DNA from: Bifidobacteriaceae bacterium | GTDB taxonomy: Bacteria; Actinomycetota; Actinomycetes; Actinomycetales; WQXJ01 | Assembly (NCBI GenBank): GCA_031272565.1 | Contig: JAISTN010000342.1 | Location: 1-13,347, forward strand | DNA length: 13,347 bases | Direction of reading: 5' to 3' | In this document: in pieces, positions 1 through 8,795 of the stretch | Numbering within the stretch: the stretch's first letter is position 1 | Layout of the letters: each line of letters opens with the position of its first letter | The notes under the pieces: generated by a model | What the model saw: the letters and a program-made list of their open reading frames with translations, nothing else | The model's database searches: none | Told to the model about the DNA's origin: nothing | Translations under genes and position numbers: made by a program

Positions 1-1
1 G

Positions 2-3000
2 ATAGCCCAGGACGTGGACGGCGACAACCTCTCCATCACCACGATCGTTACCACGCCGGCGGCCGGCACGGCCGCCGCCGCCCTCAACAGCGGCACGGTC
101 ACCGTGACCGGTGTCGCCAAGGGCACCACCAGCGTGGTCGTAAGGGTCACGGACGGGACCACAACCGCGGACGTGACTGTGCCCATCACCGTGGCCAACA
201 CTGGCCCGGCCGCGAAACCGGCCGTGCCAACCACGACGGTCCAGAAGGGCACCCAAGACACCTTCACCGCGGCCGATGTCGCCCAAGACATCGACAGTGA
301 CGACCTGACCATCACCGGGATCACCGGCTCGCCGGCGCCCGGCACTGCGACCGCCAGCCTCAATGTCGGCACTGTCACCGTGACCGGTGTCGCCAAAGGC
401 AACACGTCCGTGACCGTGACCGTCCAGGATTCTGCCGGCGCCAGCGTCAACGTCGAAGTCCCGGTCGTGGTGGCGAACACCGACCCGGCCGCGAACCAGA
501 CCATACCGGCCACCACGGTCCAGAAAGGCACCCAAGACACGTTCACCGCGGCGGACCTGGCCGGCGATGGCGACGGGGACGACCTGACGATCACCGCCAT
601 CACCGCTTCACCCAGCGGCTCTGTCGCGACCGCGACCCTGAACAGCGGCACCGTCACCGTGACGGGTGTCGCGAAAGGCTCCACCAACCTGACCGTGACC
701 GTGACGGACGGGACCGGCTCTATCGCCGTGACCGTCCCCGTCAACGTAGTCAACACGAACCCGGCCGCCAAGGCTGCCATCCCCACGGTCACCGTCCAGA
801 AAGGCACCAGCGACACGTTCACCGCCAGTGACGTAGCCCAAGACATCGATGGCGACGACCTGACCATCACCGGCTTGGCCGGTTCCCCGGCTTTAGGGAC
901 CGCCAACGCTTCCCTCAACGCCGGGACCGTCACCATCACCGGCACCGGGAAAGGCGCCACGGCCGTGACCGTGACCGTTTGGGACGGCACCGGTTCCTCC
1001 AACGTGGAGGTTCCCATCACGGTGGCAAACACCCCGGCCGTGCCAGCCGAACCAGTCCCGGCCGTGACCGCGCCCGTCAACCTGACCGGTTCAATCACCG
1101 CGGCGGATATAGCGACCGATGTGGACGGCGACAACCTGGTGATCGACCGGGTGACGTCTTATCCCTCCGCGGCCCGCGCTACCGTCGACCTGACCGGCGG
1201 GACCTTGACCGTGACCGGCGTCAGTGTTGGTTCCGGCACCGTGGGCGTGGTGGTGACCGACGGGACCGCCGAAACCTCAATCACGGTGCCCATTAGCGTG
1301 GTCAACACCGCGCCCAACGCCAAGGTGGTGGTCCCAACGGTGGTGGTCAAGAAGACAACCAGTGACGTGTTTGACGCCTGGACCATTGCCCAGGACGCAA
1401 ACCTGGACACCATCACTATCAGCCAGATAGTGAACCAGCCAAACCCGGCCATCGCTTCAGCTAGCCTGGAAGCGGGGACGGTCACGGTCACTGGTGTGTC
1501 ACGGGGCTCAACCACTGTGGTGGTGCGGGTTTCTGACGGTGCCGACACCGTGGACGTGACCGTCCCTGTGACGGTAGCTAACACGGCCGCGGCCGCCAAG
1601 CCCACCGTCCCCACAACGACCGTCCAGAAGACCACCCAAGCCAGCTTCACGGCGGCCGAGATCGCCAGCGACATAGACGGCGACACCCTGACCATCAGCG
1701 CGATCACCCAGCCTCCGGCCCCCGGGACCGCGACCGCGGCCCTGGACCAAGGGACCGTGACCGTGACCGGCGTGGCCAAGGGCGCCACAACGGTGACCGT
1801 GACCGTGACCGACGGGACCGCCCAAACCGACGTGGAAGTCCCCATTACCGTCACCAACACCGGCCCGGCGGCCGCCCAGCAGGTTCCGGCTACCACCGTC
1901 CAAAAGACGACCACCAGCCAGTTTGCGGCGGCCGATATTGCCCAAGACATTGACGGCGACCTCTTGACGATCACCCAAATCGCCACCGGCCCAGACATCA
2001 CCCACGCCACCGCCGTGCTGGACAACCAAACCGGCTTGGTCACCGTGACAGGCGTGGCCAAGGGCAACACGACGGTGACCGTAACGGTGTCCGATGGCGC
2101 CGCCAGCGTCAACGTCACCGTGCCCATCTACGTGGATAACACCGAACCGGTCCAACGAGCCGGCCTTGGCACGGTCGCGCTGCAGGCCGCCACCCCGCAG
2201 ACCGTACGGGCGGCCGACCTGGCAACCGACATTGACGGCGACACCCTGACGATCAGCCAGGTGGTGAGCCCGCCGGATTCCGCCAAGGCGACCGTCACCC
2301 TGAAGAACGGGGCGGTCACCTTGACCCCGGTGGCGCCCGGCTCGACCAGCCTGAAGGTGGCGTTGACGGACGGCACCGACACCATCGAGGTGACCGTCCA
2401 GGTGGCGGTGGTCAATTCGGCGCCGCTGGCCCGCGACCCCATGCCGGTGGTGAGCGTCCAAGTGGGCGGCTACCCGGCCGTGATCACGGCGGCCAGCGTG
2501 GCGGCCGATTCGGACGGTGGCCAGTTGACCATCAGCGGCATTGCGACGGCCCCCAACCCGGCCTACGCGACCGCGTCGCTGATGGCCGGCCTGGTGGTAA
2601 TCCAGGGTGTGGCCGCCGGGCAGACGTCTGTCACCGTGGTGGTGACCGATTCCGATGGTGCCATGGGCCTGGCCACTGTGCCCATCAACGTGACCTCCGG
2701 CGCCAACCGGGCGCCCGCCGCCTTGAACCCGGGCTTGCGGCTGGAACTGAAACCGGCCGGGCAGGCCTCGTTTGGGGCCTCCAACGTGGCCAGCGACCCG
2801 GATGGTGACGCGCTCACCATCACGGCGGTGACCTCTGGGCCTGATTCCAACATCGCCGGCGTTTCACTGGCCAACGGCACCGTGACCGTGGCCGGTGTGG
2901 CGGCCGGTGTCACCTCGCTGACCGTGAGCGTTTCGGACGGCCAAGCCAGCACCTCGGTGGTGGTGGCGGTCGAGGTGACCGCCAACCCGAACACCGCTCC

Positions 3001-6000
3001 GGCCGCGAAGCAACCCCTGGCGGCCATCCAGTTGACACCCGGCGGGGCGGCCAGCTTTGTGGCGTCCGATGTCGCCACCGACCCAGACGGCGACCCGTTG
3101 ACGGTGTTGGGCATTGCCGGCATGCCGGCGGCGCAGTATGCCACCGTGGCACTGAACAGCGGCGTGGTGACCGTCACCGGTGTGGCGGCCGGGCAGACCG
3201 CTGTATCCGTGTTGGTTTCCGACGGTCTGGCCAGCGCCGTGGTGGTGGTGCCAATCAACGTTTCCGGGCATGCCAATGCCACGCCGGTGGCGCTGAGCCC
3301 AGGGTTGTCCCTGGAACTGGCGCCCGGTGGTGAAGCGACCGTGCTGGCGGCCCAGTTGGCCACCGACCCGGACGGCGATCCGCTGGCGATCAACTCGATT
3401 GCGACCATGCCCAACGGGTCCTATGCGACCGCGGCGCTGGGTGGCGGCGGCGTCCAGGTGACCGGTGTGGCGTTGGGCTCCACCGGCCTGGCCGTGACCG
3501 TGACCGACGGCATCAGCCCTATCACCGTGTGGGTCACCATCACGGTGACCCCCGCGCCTAACGAGCCGCCCACGGTGATTGGTGGCGGCGGTAGCGGCGA
3601 TGGCGGCGACGGGGGCGACGATGAACCGGGCGGCGATGACAACGGTGGCGGCGAACCACCCGCTCCGGGCGAGACCCCGGCAGGTGGGTCCACCACCATT
3701 GGCGCCGGCGACCTGGTGGTTGACCCAGAAGGCGACCCGGTTTCGATTATCGGGATTGTGACGCCACCCGACTCGCAGTGCGCCACGGCCGAGCTGGTTG
3801 ACGGCGAACTGGTGGTGACAGCCACCGGTGCACCGGGCTGTGAAACCGAAGTCACCGTGGTGGTTTCGGACGGCAAGGGCAACGTGGTGGTGACTGTTCC
3901 GGTGGACGTCACCGCACCGCCCAACAACCCGCCGCAGGCGCTCAGTAGCGGCTTGGATATCGACCTGGCGCCCGGTGGGACAGCCAGGTTGACGGTGGCC
4001 CAGTTGGCGTCCGATGCCGATGGCGACACCTTGGCTACAACCAGCATCACGGTGCCACCCGAAGGCGCGGTGGCCACCGCCGCCTTGGACGGCGGCAGCG
4101 GTGATCTGGTGATCACCGCGGTGGCGGCTGGTACCACCAGCCTGACGGTGGGCGTGACGGACGGCCAGGACACGGCCAATGTTGAAGTGCTGATCACCGT
4201 GTCCGCCACGGCGCCGGCCAACCAGGCGCCCACCCCCAAGGCCCAGGTCCCGGAGGTGGCCGTGCTGGTGGGGCAAGCCGCCCAGGTGACCGCCGCCCAG
4301 GTGGCGGAAGACACAGACGGGGACGTGTTGTCGCTGGTGTCGGTGGCTGGAGCGCCGGACACCCAGTATGCGACAGCGTCCGTGGCTGGGGGGAAACTGA
4401 CCGTGACCGGTGTGGCTGCCGGCGCCACCAGTGTCAGCGTGGTGGTTTCGGATGGGAGGGCCACTTGCGTGGTGGCCATACCGGTCACGGTCACAGCCCC
4501 CGTCAACGCCACTCCGGTGGCGCTAGACCCCGGCCTGGCGGTTGAGGTCAAGGCCGGCGGCCAAGCCTGGTTCACGGCCGTCAACCTAGCGACAGACCCG
4601 GACGGCGACACCTTGGCCATAACCGGCCTCACGGTTCAACCCGCCGGCGGTACCGCCACCGCGGCCGTAGGCGGCGGTGGGGTCACCGTCACCGGCGTGG
4701 CCGCAGGTGACACGTCGTTGACCGTGGCCGTCACGGACGGCATCGCCACCATTGACGTGGCCGTCCCGGTTCACGTCACCGGGGATCCGAACGGCCCGCC
4801 GGCCGCCCGGCCCGGCAGCCACGCGGTCAGCCTGGGCACCGGCGACCTGCTACATGTCACGGCCGCCCAGTTGGCCACCGACCCGGACGGTGACCCGCTG
4901 ACGGTGATCGCCAGCGCGACCAGCCCGGACCCGGCCACCGCCAGCCTGGAAGTCAACCAAGGCCAAGCGGATATCACCGGCATGGGCATGGGTGTAACAC
5001 AGGCCGCCGTGGTTGTCTCAGACGGCAAGGCGAACGTGACGGTGACCATCCAGATCACCGTGACCAACGGCCCGCCGGCCGCCAACCATCACGTCGACAC
5101 CGCCACGGTGGGCGTGCGCCTGCAAGTGGTGGTGACGGCCAGCCAAATCGCAACTGACCCAGAAGACGACCCGTTGGTCATCACCCAGATTGTCAACCAG
5201 CCCAACGCCCAGGTCGCCACGGCCCGGACGGCCAGCGGCGCGGTGGCGATCACGGGTGTGGCCCCCGGCTCAACCACCGTCACGGTGACGGTGTCCGATG
5301 GCGGCCAAAGCACCAACGTGACCGTGCCCATCACGGTGTTCAACAACGCGCCCGAACCAGCCAACCCGCCCTATGAGGTCAGCGTCAAAGCCGAGGTTTC
5401 GAGCGGCTTCACCGCGGCCGACCTGGCCACGGACGCGAACCAGGACACGCTGGCGATCGAGGCCATCACGGCCCACCCGGCGCCGGGCGTGGCCAACGCC
5501 GTGCTGAGTAGTGGCGTGGTGACCGTGACCGGCGTGGCGGCAGGCGCCACCGAACTGACCGTGACCGTCACGGACGGGTTGGCGGCCATCGACGTGGACG
5601 TGCCGGTGACGGTGGCCAACACGGCTCCCACCGCCAAGACGCCGGTGCCCACCGTGGTGGCCACCACCTACCAGGTGGCGACCTTCCAGGCTGCCGACGT
5701 GGCCCGGGACGTGGACGGCCAAGCCATTGTGATCAACGCGATTGTGACCGGGCCGGCCGGCCTGGTGGCAACCACCAGCCTGGCCGCCGGCGTGGTGACC
5801 GTGACCCCGGTAGGGGTTGGTGTCACCAGCGTGGTGGTGAACGTCACCGACGGCTCCGACGACGCCCAGGTGACGGTGCCGGTGGCGGTGGTCAACTCCG
5901 CGCCGGTAGCGGCTGAGCCAGTCCCGGCCGTCCAGGTGCCGTCCGGTGGCCAGGTGGCGCTGGACACCGGCCTGATCGCATCCGACCCAGACGGTGACCT

Positions 6001-8701
6001 GTTGACCATCGCCGCGTTGGTGGCCACACCTGCCGCCGCCAATGCGACCGCGGTGCTGGTGGATGGCCAGGTGACGCTGCATGGCATCCACGCCGGCAGC
6101 ACCAGCCTGACCGTGGTGGTGACCGACCCGGCTGGCGCCATGGTTCAGGTCCAAGTGCCGGTGACGGTCGCGGCGGTGCCAAACCGGGCGCCAACTGCCC
6201 TGGTGCCGCCGTTGCAACTCCAAACCAAGCCGGGCGAGGCCGTGTCCTTCCGGGCCTCACACCTGGCAACCGACCCGGATGGCGACTCACTTAGCATCAC
6301 CGCCATCACCCAGCAGCCGGAGGCGGTCACCGCCACGGCCACACTGGCGGACGGCCTGGTGACCGTGACCGGTGTCGCATTGGGCGGCACCGACGTGACC
6401 GTGACAGTGAGCGACGGCCACCTGTCGCTCCAAGTGATGGTGCATGTGACCGTGACCGGCACGCCCAACGTGCCGCCGGCGGTGTCCGGTGATACGGGCG
6501 GCTCGGGCGACTCCGACGGCACCACCGCGCCGGTGGAAGTCCAGCCGGGCGGGCCCGTCACCCTGTGGGGCGACGACCTGGTCCAAGACCCGGAGGGCGG
6601 GCCAGTGGAGATTGCTGGCATCACCGGGCAGCCAGACCCGGGTTGCGCCACCGCCACGCTGGTGGACGGCGAACTGGTCATCACCGGCACCGGGGATGAC
6701 TGTTCCACCGAGGTGGTGGTTGTGGTGACAGACGGGCAAGCTACCACCACCGTGACCGTCCCAATCGAGATCGGGTCGCCCAGCAACCACGCTCCCGAAC
6801 CGGCCGTGCCCAGTTTGCAGATCGAGGTGGCAATTGACGGCACGGTGACGTTCACCGGCGCCAACGTGGCCACCGACCCGGAAGACGACCAGTTGACCAT
6901 TGTGCTGCTGGTCCACCAGCCCCAGGCCGGAACCGCGACGGCCACGCTCCAGGATGGCACGGTCAGCGTGACCGGCGTGGGCCTGGGTGTGACCAGCTTG
7001 GCGGTGTCGGTGTCCGATGGCGCTCTCGCCGTGACGGTCTACGTTCCGGTGACGGTGACCGAACGGCCCAACCGGGCGCCGGAAGCCAAGACGGTAGTTG
7101 ACCCGGTTCAGGTCATCAAGGGCACCAGTGTGGGCCTGACGGCCTACATGGTGGCGCAAGACCCGGACGGGGACGCCCTGGCCATCACGGACATTTCCGG
7201 CCTGCCGGCCAGCGGCACCGCCACGGCGGTACTGGCGGACGGCACGGTGACGGTGACCGGTGTGGCCCGCGGGTCCACCACGGTGGTGGTGGCCGTGTCA
7301 GACGGCAAAGCCAACATCCACGTATCCGTGCCGGTGGAAGTGGGCAACACCGCCCCGCACCTGCCGCTGGAGATCGATGTCGTGATGGTCGCGGTCGGTG
7401 AAACCGCCGGGGTGGCCGCCTCCAGCTTGGCGGTCGACCCAGACGGCGACTGGCTGACGGTGACAGCCATTCTGGTGCCACCAGACCAGGCCTGTGCCAC
7501 CGGCGCGGTGGTGGACGGCGCGGTCGAGGTGTTGGGCGTGTCGGTTGGTCAGACCAAGCTGACGGCCCAGGTGTCAGACGGCTTCGAGGCCATCCAGGTC
7601 GAGGTGCCCATCACCGTCACGGCCGGTTCCGGCCAAGGCGGGGACGACCCCAACCGGCCGCCGGAGGAACGCCCGGCCATCCCGGCCTTGGTGATCCAGG
7701 CCGGCAAGACCGACTCGTTCGTGGCCGGTGACATTGCCCAAGACCCAGACGGTGACCAGTTGACGATCACGCGGATTGCCTCTGCGCCGGCATCGGGCAT
7801 TGCCACCGCCAGCCTGGCGGCCGGCAAGGTGACCGTCACCGGGAAGGCCGCCGGCACCACCCAGGTGAACGTGACGGTGTCCGATGGCGCCTTGACGGCA
7901 AACGTCTCCGTGCCCATCACGGTGACGGCCGCCCCCACCCCACCACCGACCCGGAAGTACGCCAAGTTCACCCTGTCAGCCGACCTCAACGGAACCAAGC
8001 GGGGCGAAGTCTTGACCATCGACCAGAACGGCGCCCTGGCCTTCCATGAACCAGACGCCGCCGTCACCAAGCTGACCGCCAAAGTGGTTGCCGCGAGCGG
8101 CCTGAAGGGCCACTCGGTCTACGGGCCGGGCGACTGGAACGGCGACGGTAAGGCCGACATCTTGACCGTTGACACTGCCGGCGTGATGTTCCTGCGCAAG
8201 GGCGACGGCAAGGGCGGCTTTGCCGCCGGCGTGCAGATCGGCAAAGGCTGGGGCAACTTCCGGATCATTCCGGCCGGTGACCTGAACGGCGACAAGCTGA
8301 ACGACATGCTGGCGATCGATTCCGCCGGCCTGCTGTGGCTCTATGCCGGTGACGGCAAGGGCGGCTTCAAGCCCAGCCGGACCCAGGTAGGCAAAGGCTG
8401 GGGGACGTTCGACTGCTACGCCGCCGGCGACCTGAACCGGGATGGCTATTCCGACATTCTGGGCGTCAACTCGTCCGGTGTGCTGTACGCCTACTTTGGC
8501 AAGGGGACCGGGTCCTTCCAGGCCGGGGTCCAAGTGGGCAAGGGCTGGGGGGCGTTCTCACTGGCCGCCGGCGGCGACCTCAACGCCGACGGCTTGGCGG
8601 ACATCGTTGGCCGCAACGACACCACCGGGCAGTTGTACTACTACGAATCGAAGGGCGGCGGCAGCTTCAAGGGTGCCAAGCTGATCGCCACCGGCTGGTA
8701 A
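2..8701 (+). CDS. Giant cadherin-like/Ig-like repeat protein with C-terminal FG-GAP (VCBS-type) repeats; 5' end outside window
   Basis: The reading frame is open from the first base of the window: the codons before position 14 read IAQD, which completes a repeat motif, so the true start lies upstream and at least 2899 residues are present. Residues here are numbered from the codon at 14. Residues 1-2646 are about 28 tandem beta-rich units of 92-95 residues. A typical unit has a VPxxxV strand, FTAADxA, a DxDGDxLTI calcium-type loop, TVTGVAxG and a VxVTDG...VxVPITV ending. Residues 2647-2895 carry five FG-GAP-like repeats. Thr, Val, Ala, Gly and Asp dominate, and only seven Cys are visible. Such stalks (Tandem-95/Big_9 and cadherin-like families) are known from secreted adhesins and matrix proteins. 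Here a surface or matrix role is inferred, because the signal peptide would lie outside the window. No LPXTG motif, C-terminal membrane helix or enzyme domain is seen; the protein ends in TGW and then TAA. All neighbouring core genes except dedA are on the other strand. Confidence 0.95.
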   Translation: MAQDVDGDNLSITTIVTTPAAGTAAAALNSGTVTVTGVAKGTTSVVVRVTDGTTTADVTVPITVANTGPAAKPAVPTTTVQKGTQDTFTAADVAQDIDSDDLTITGITGSPAPGTATASLNVGTVTVTGVAKGNTSVTVTVQDSAGASVNVEVPVVVANTDPAANQTIPATTVQKGTQDTFTAADLAGDGDGDDLTITAITASPSGSVATATLNSGTVTVTGVAKGSTNLTVTVTDGTGSIAVTVPVNVVNTNPAAKAAIPTVTVQKGTSDTFTASDVAQDIDGDDLTITGLAGSPALGTANASLNAGTVTITGTGKGATAVTVTVWDGTGSSNVEVPITVANTPAVPAEPVPAVTAPVNLTGSITAADIATDVDGDNLVIDRVTSYPSAARATVDLTGGTLTVTGVSVGSGTVGVVVTDGTAETSITVPISVVNTAPNAKVVVPTVVVKKTTSDVFDAWTIAQDANLDTITISQIVNQPNPAIASASLEAGTVTVTGVSRGSTTVVVRVSDGADTVDVTVPVTVANTAAAAKPTVPTTTVQKTTQASFTAAEIASDIDGDTLTISAITQPPAPGTATAALDQGTVTVTGVAKGATTVTVTVTDGTAQTDVEVPITVTNTGPAAAQQVPATTVQKTTTSQFAAADIAQDIDGDLLTITQIATGPDITHATAVLDNQTGLVTVTGVAKGNTTVTVTVSDGAASVNVTVPIYVDNTEPVQRAGLGTVALQAATPQTVRAADLATDIDGDTLTISQVVSPPDSAKATVTLKNGAVTLTPVAPGSTSLKVALTDGTDTIEVTVQVAVVNSAPLARDPMPVVSVQVGGYPAVITAASVAADSDGGQLTISGIATAPNPAYATASLMAGLVVIQGVAAGQTSVTVVVTDSDGAMGLATVPINVTSGANRAPAALNPGLRLELKPAGQASFGASNVASDPDGDALTITAVTSGPDSNIAGVSLANGTVTVAGVAAGVTSLTVSVSDGQASTSVVVAVEVTANPNTAPAAKQPLAAIQLTPGGAASFVASDVATDPDGDPLTVLGIAGMPAAQYATVALNSGVVTVTGVAAGQTAVSVLVSDGLASAVVVVPINVSGHANATPVALSPGLSLELAPGGEATVLAAQLATDPDGDPLAINSIATMPNGSYATAALGGGGVQVTGVALGSTGLAVTVTDGISPITVWVTITVTPAPNEPPTVIGGGGSGDGGDGGDDEPGGDDNGGGEPPAPGETPAGGSTTIGAGDLVVDPEGDPVSIIGIVTPPDSQCATAELVDGELVVTATGAPGCETEVTVVVSDGKGNVVVTVPVDVTAPPNNPPQALSSGLDIDLAPGGTARLTVAQLASDADGDTLATTSITVPPEGAVATAALDGGSGDLVITAVAAGTTSLTVGVTDGQDTANVEVLITVSATAPANQAPTPKAQVPEVAVLVGQAAQVTAAQVAEDTDGDVLSLVSVAGAPDTQYATASVAGGKLTVTGVAAGATSVSVVVSDGRATCVVAIPVTVTAPVNATPVALDPGLAVEVKAGGQAWFTAVNLATDPDGDTLAITGLTVQPAGGTATAAVGGGGVTVTGVAAGDTSLTVAVTDGIATIDVAVPVHVTGDPNGPPAARPGSHAVSLGTGDLLHVTAAQLATDPDGDPLTVIASATSPDPATASLEVNQGQADITGMGMGVTQAAVVVSDGKANVTVTIQITVTNGPPAANHHVDTATVGVRLQVVVTASQIATDPEDDPLVITQIVNQPNAQVATARTASGAVAITGVAPGSTTVTVTVSDGGQSTNVTVPITVFNNAPEPANPPYEVSVKAEVSSGFTAADLATDANQDTLAIEAITAHPAPGVANAVLSSGVVTVTGVAAGATELTVTVTDGLAAIDVDVPVTVANTAPTAKTPVPTVVATTYQVATFQAADVARDVDGQAIVINAIVTGPAGLVATTSLAAGVVTVTPVGVGVTSVVVNVTDGSDDAQVTVPVAVVNSAPVAAEPVPAVQVPSGGQVALDTGLIASDPDGDLLTIAALVATPAAANATAVLVDGQVTLHGIHAGSTSLTVVVTDPAGAMVQVQVPVTVAAVPNRAPTALVPPLQLQTKPGEAVSFRASHLATDPDGDSLSITAITQQPEAVTATATLADGLVTVTGVALGGTDVTVTVSDGHLSLQVMVHVTVTGTPNVPPAVSGDTGGSGDSDGTTAPVEVQPGGPVTLWGDDLVQDPEGGPVEIAGITGQPDPGCATATLVDGELVITGTGDDCSTEVVVVVTDGQATTTVTVPIEIGSPSNHAPEPAVPSLQIEVAIDGTVTFTGANVATDPEDDQLTIVLLVHQPQAGTATATLQDGTVSVTGVGLGVTSLAVSVSDGALAVTVYVPVTVTERPNRAPEAKTVVDPVQVIKGTSVGLTAYMVAQDPDGDALAITDISGLPASGTATAVLADGTVTVTGVARGSTTVVVAVSDGKANIHVSVPVEVGNTAPHLPLEIDVVMVAVGETAGVAASSLAVDPDGDWLTVTAILVPPDQACATGAVVDGAVEVLGVSVGQTKLTAQVSDGFEAIQVEVPITVTAGSGQGGDDPNRPPEERPAIPALVIQAGKTDSFVAGDIAQDPDGDQLTITRIASAPASGIATASLAAGKVTVTGKAAGTTQVNVTVSDGALTANVSVPITVTAAPTPPPTRKYAKFTLSADLNGTKRGEVLTIDQNGALAFHEPDAAVTKLTAKVVAASGLKGHSVYGPGDWNGDGKADILTVDTAGVMFLRKGDGKGGFAAGVQIGKGWGNFRIIPAGDLNGDKLNDMLAIDSAGLLWLYAGDGKGGFKPSRTQVGKGWGTFDCYAAGDLNRDGYSDILGVNSSGVLYAYFGKGTGSFQAGVQVGKGWGAFSLAAGGDLNADGLADIVGRNDTTGQLYYYESKGGGSFKGAKLIATGW
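14..7951 (+). repeat. Tandem array of cadherin-like/Ig-like repeat units (period 276 or 285 bp)
   Basis: After one partial unit, complete units begin at 206, 485, 761, 1037, 1313, 1589, 1865, 2147, 2423, 2714, 2999, 3284, 3569, 3932, 4229, 4514, 4799, 5075, 5351, 5627, 5903, 6191, 6476, 6794, 7079, 7355 and 7661. Many intervals are exactly 276 bp (92 codons) or 285 bp (95 codons). Two linker types are seen. Class A units end in VNTAP-like linkers (units 1-8, 17-20, 25). Class B units end in longer linkers with PN followed by RAP, TAP or similar (units 9-16, 21-24, 26-27). Units 13 and 23 are longest because of Gly/Asp-rich inserts. The DxDGDxL loop is intact in most units and altered in units 5, 9, 13, 18, 19, 20, 23 and 24. 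The domain family is inferred from motif pattern; no profile search was run. Confidence 0.93.
3578..3700 (+). repeat. Gly/Asp-rich low-complexity hinge inside the repeat stalk
   Basis: This coding stretch gives about 36 residues of Gly, Asp, Glu and Pro, with runs such as GGGGSGDGGDGGDDEPGG, at the start of repeat unit 13. It interrupts the regular spacing (363 bp instead of 276-285). It probably forms a flexible, acidic hinge that divides the stalk. A shorter counterpart (about 20 residues, GGSGDSDG) lies at about 6485-6550 at the start of unit 23, which also shares the Cys pair of unit 13. Confidence 0.8.
7952..8698 (+). repeat. Five FG-GAP/VCBS-type repeats forming the C-terminal domain
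   Basis: Five calcium-loop motifs of the form DxNxDxxxD occur at residues 2657 (DLNGTKRGE, degenerate), 2707 (DWNGDGKAD), 2756 (DLNGDKLND), 2806 (DLNRDGYSD) and 2855 (DLNADGLAD). The spacing is a near-constant 49-50 residues, about 149 bp. Between them run xGKGWGxF and GxGxFxxGxQVGKGWG segments typical of beta-propeller blades. In integrins, seven FG-GAP blades make a closed propeller. Five here could be a smaller or incomplete propeller, or could pair with another chain. Bacterial FG-GAP domains are often C-terminal parts of secreted proteins and may bind ligand or cell wall, but the target is unknown here. Confidence 0.88.
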
Positions 8702-8719
8702 GGACGGCCGGACATAGAC

Positions 8720-8761
8720 GGGGGCCGCCGCACTTCGCCCACTAGAAGTACGGCGGCCCCC
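8720..8761. terminator. Bidirectional hairpin terminator between convergent genes
   Basis: The left arm GGGGGCCGCCGCACTT (8720-8735) and right arm AAGTACGGCGGCCCCC (8746-8761) pair over 16 positions with one C/A mismatch, around a 10-base loop. It starts 18 bases after the stop of the giant repeat gene and ends 34 bases before the stop codon of fba on the other strand. It is well placed to end both transcripts. No T-run follows on either strand, which is common for actinobacterial terminators. Confidence 0.8.
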
Positions 8762-8795
8762 GGTGACACACCCACAAGGGGAAGCTGCAGGTTGG

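Noticed and set aside
979..1296. Plus-strand alternate-frame ORF of 105 codons within the repeat gene (and a similar one at 3579-3761)
   Set aside because: Arg/Gly/Asp-rich out-of-frame reading of the repeats; the main frame is continuous across it with full repeat structure.
1159..7500. Many long minus-strand open frames opposite the giant gene (up to 470 codons, for example 2864-4276 and 3421-4632)
   Set aside because: They are shadows of repetitive GC-rich coding DNA. Their translations are low-complexity strings mirroring the sense repeats, they overlap each other in different frames, and they show no domain or ribosome site.
206..7951. Regular 276-bp periodicity as a possible CRISPR or satellite array
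   Set aside because: The period is a multiple of three, the frame stays open throughout and the conserved positions match protein motifs, so this is a protein-domain repeat array.
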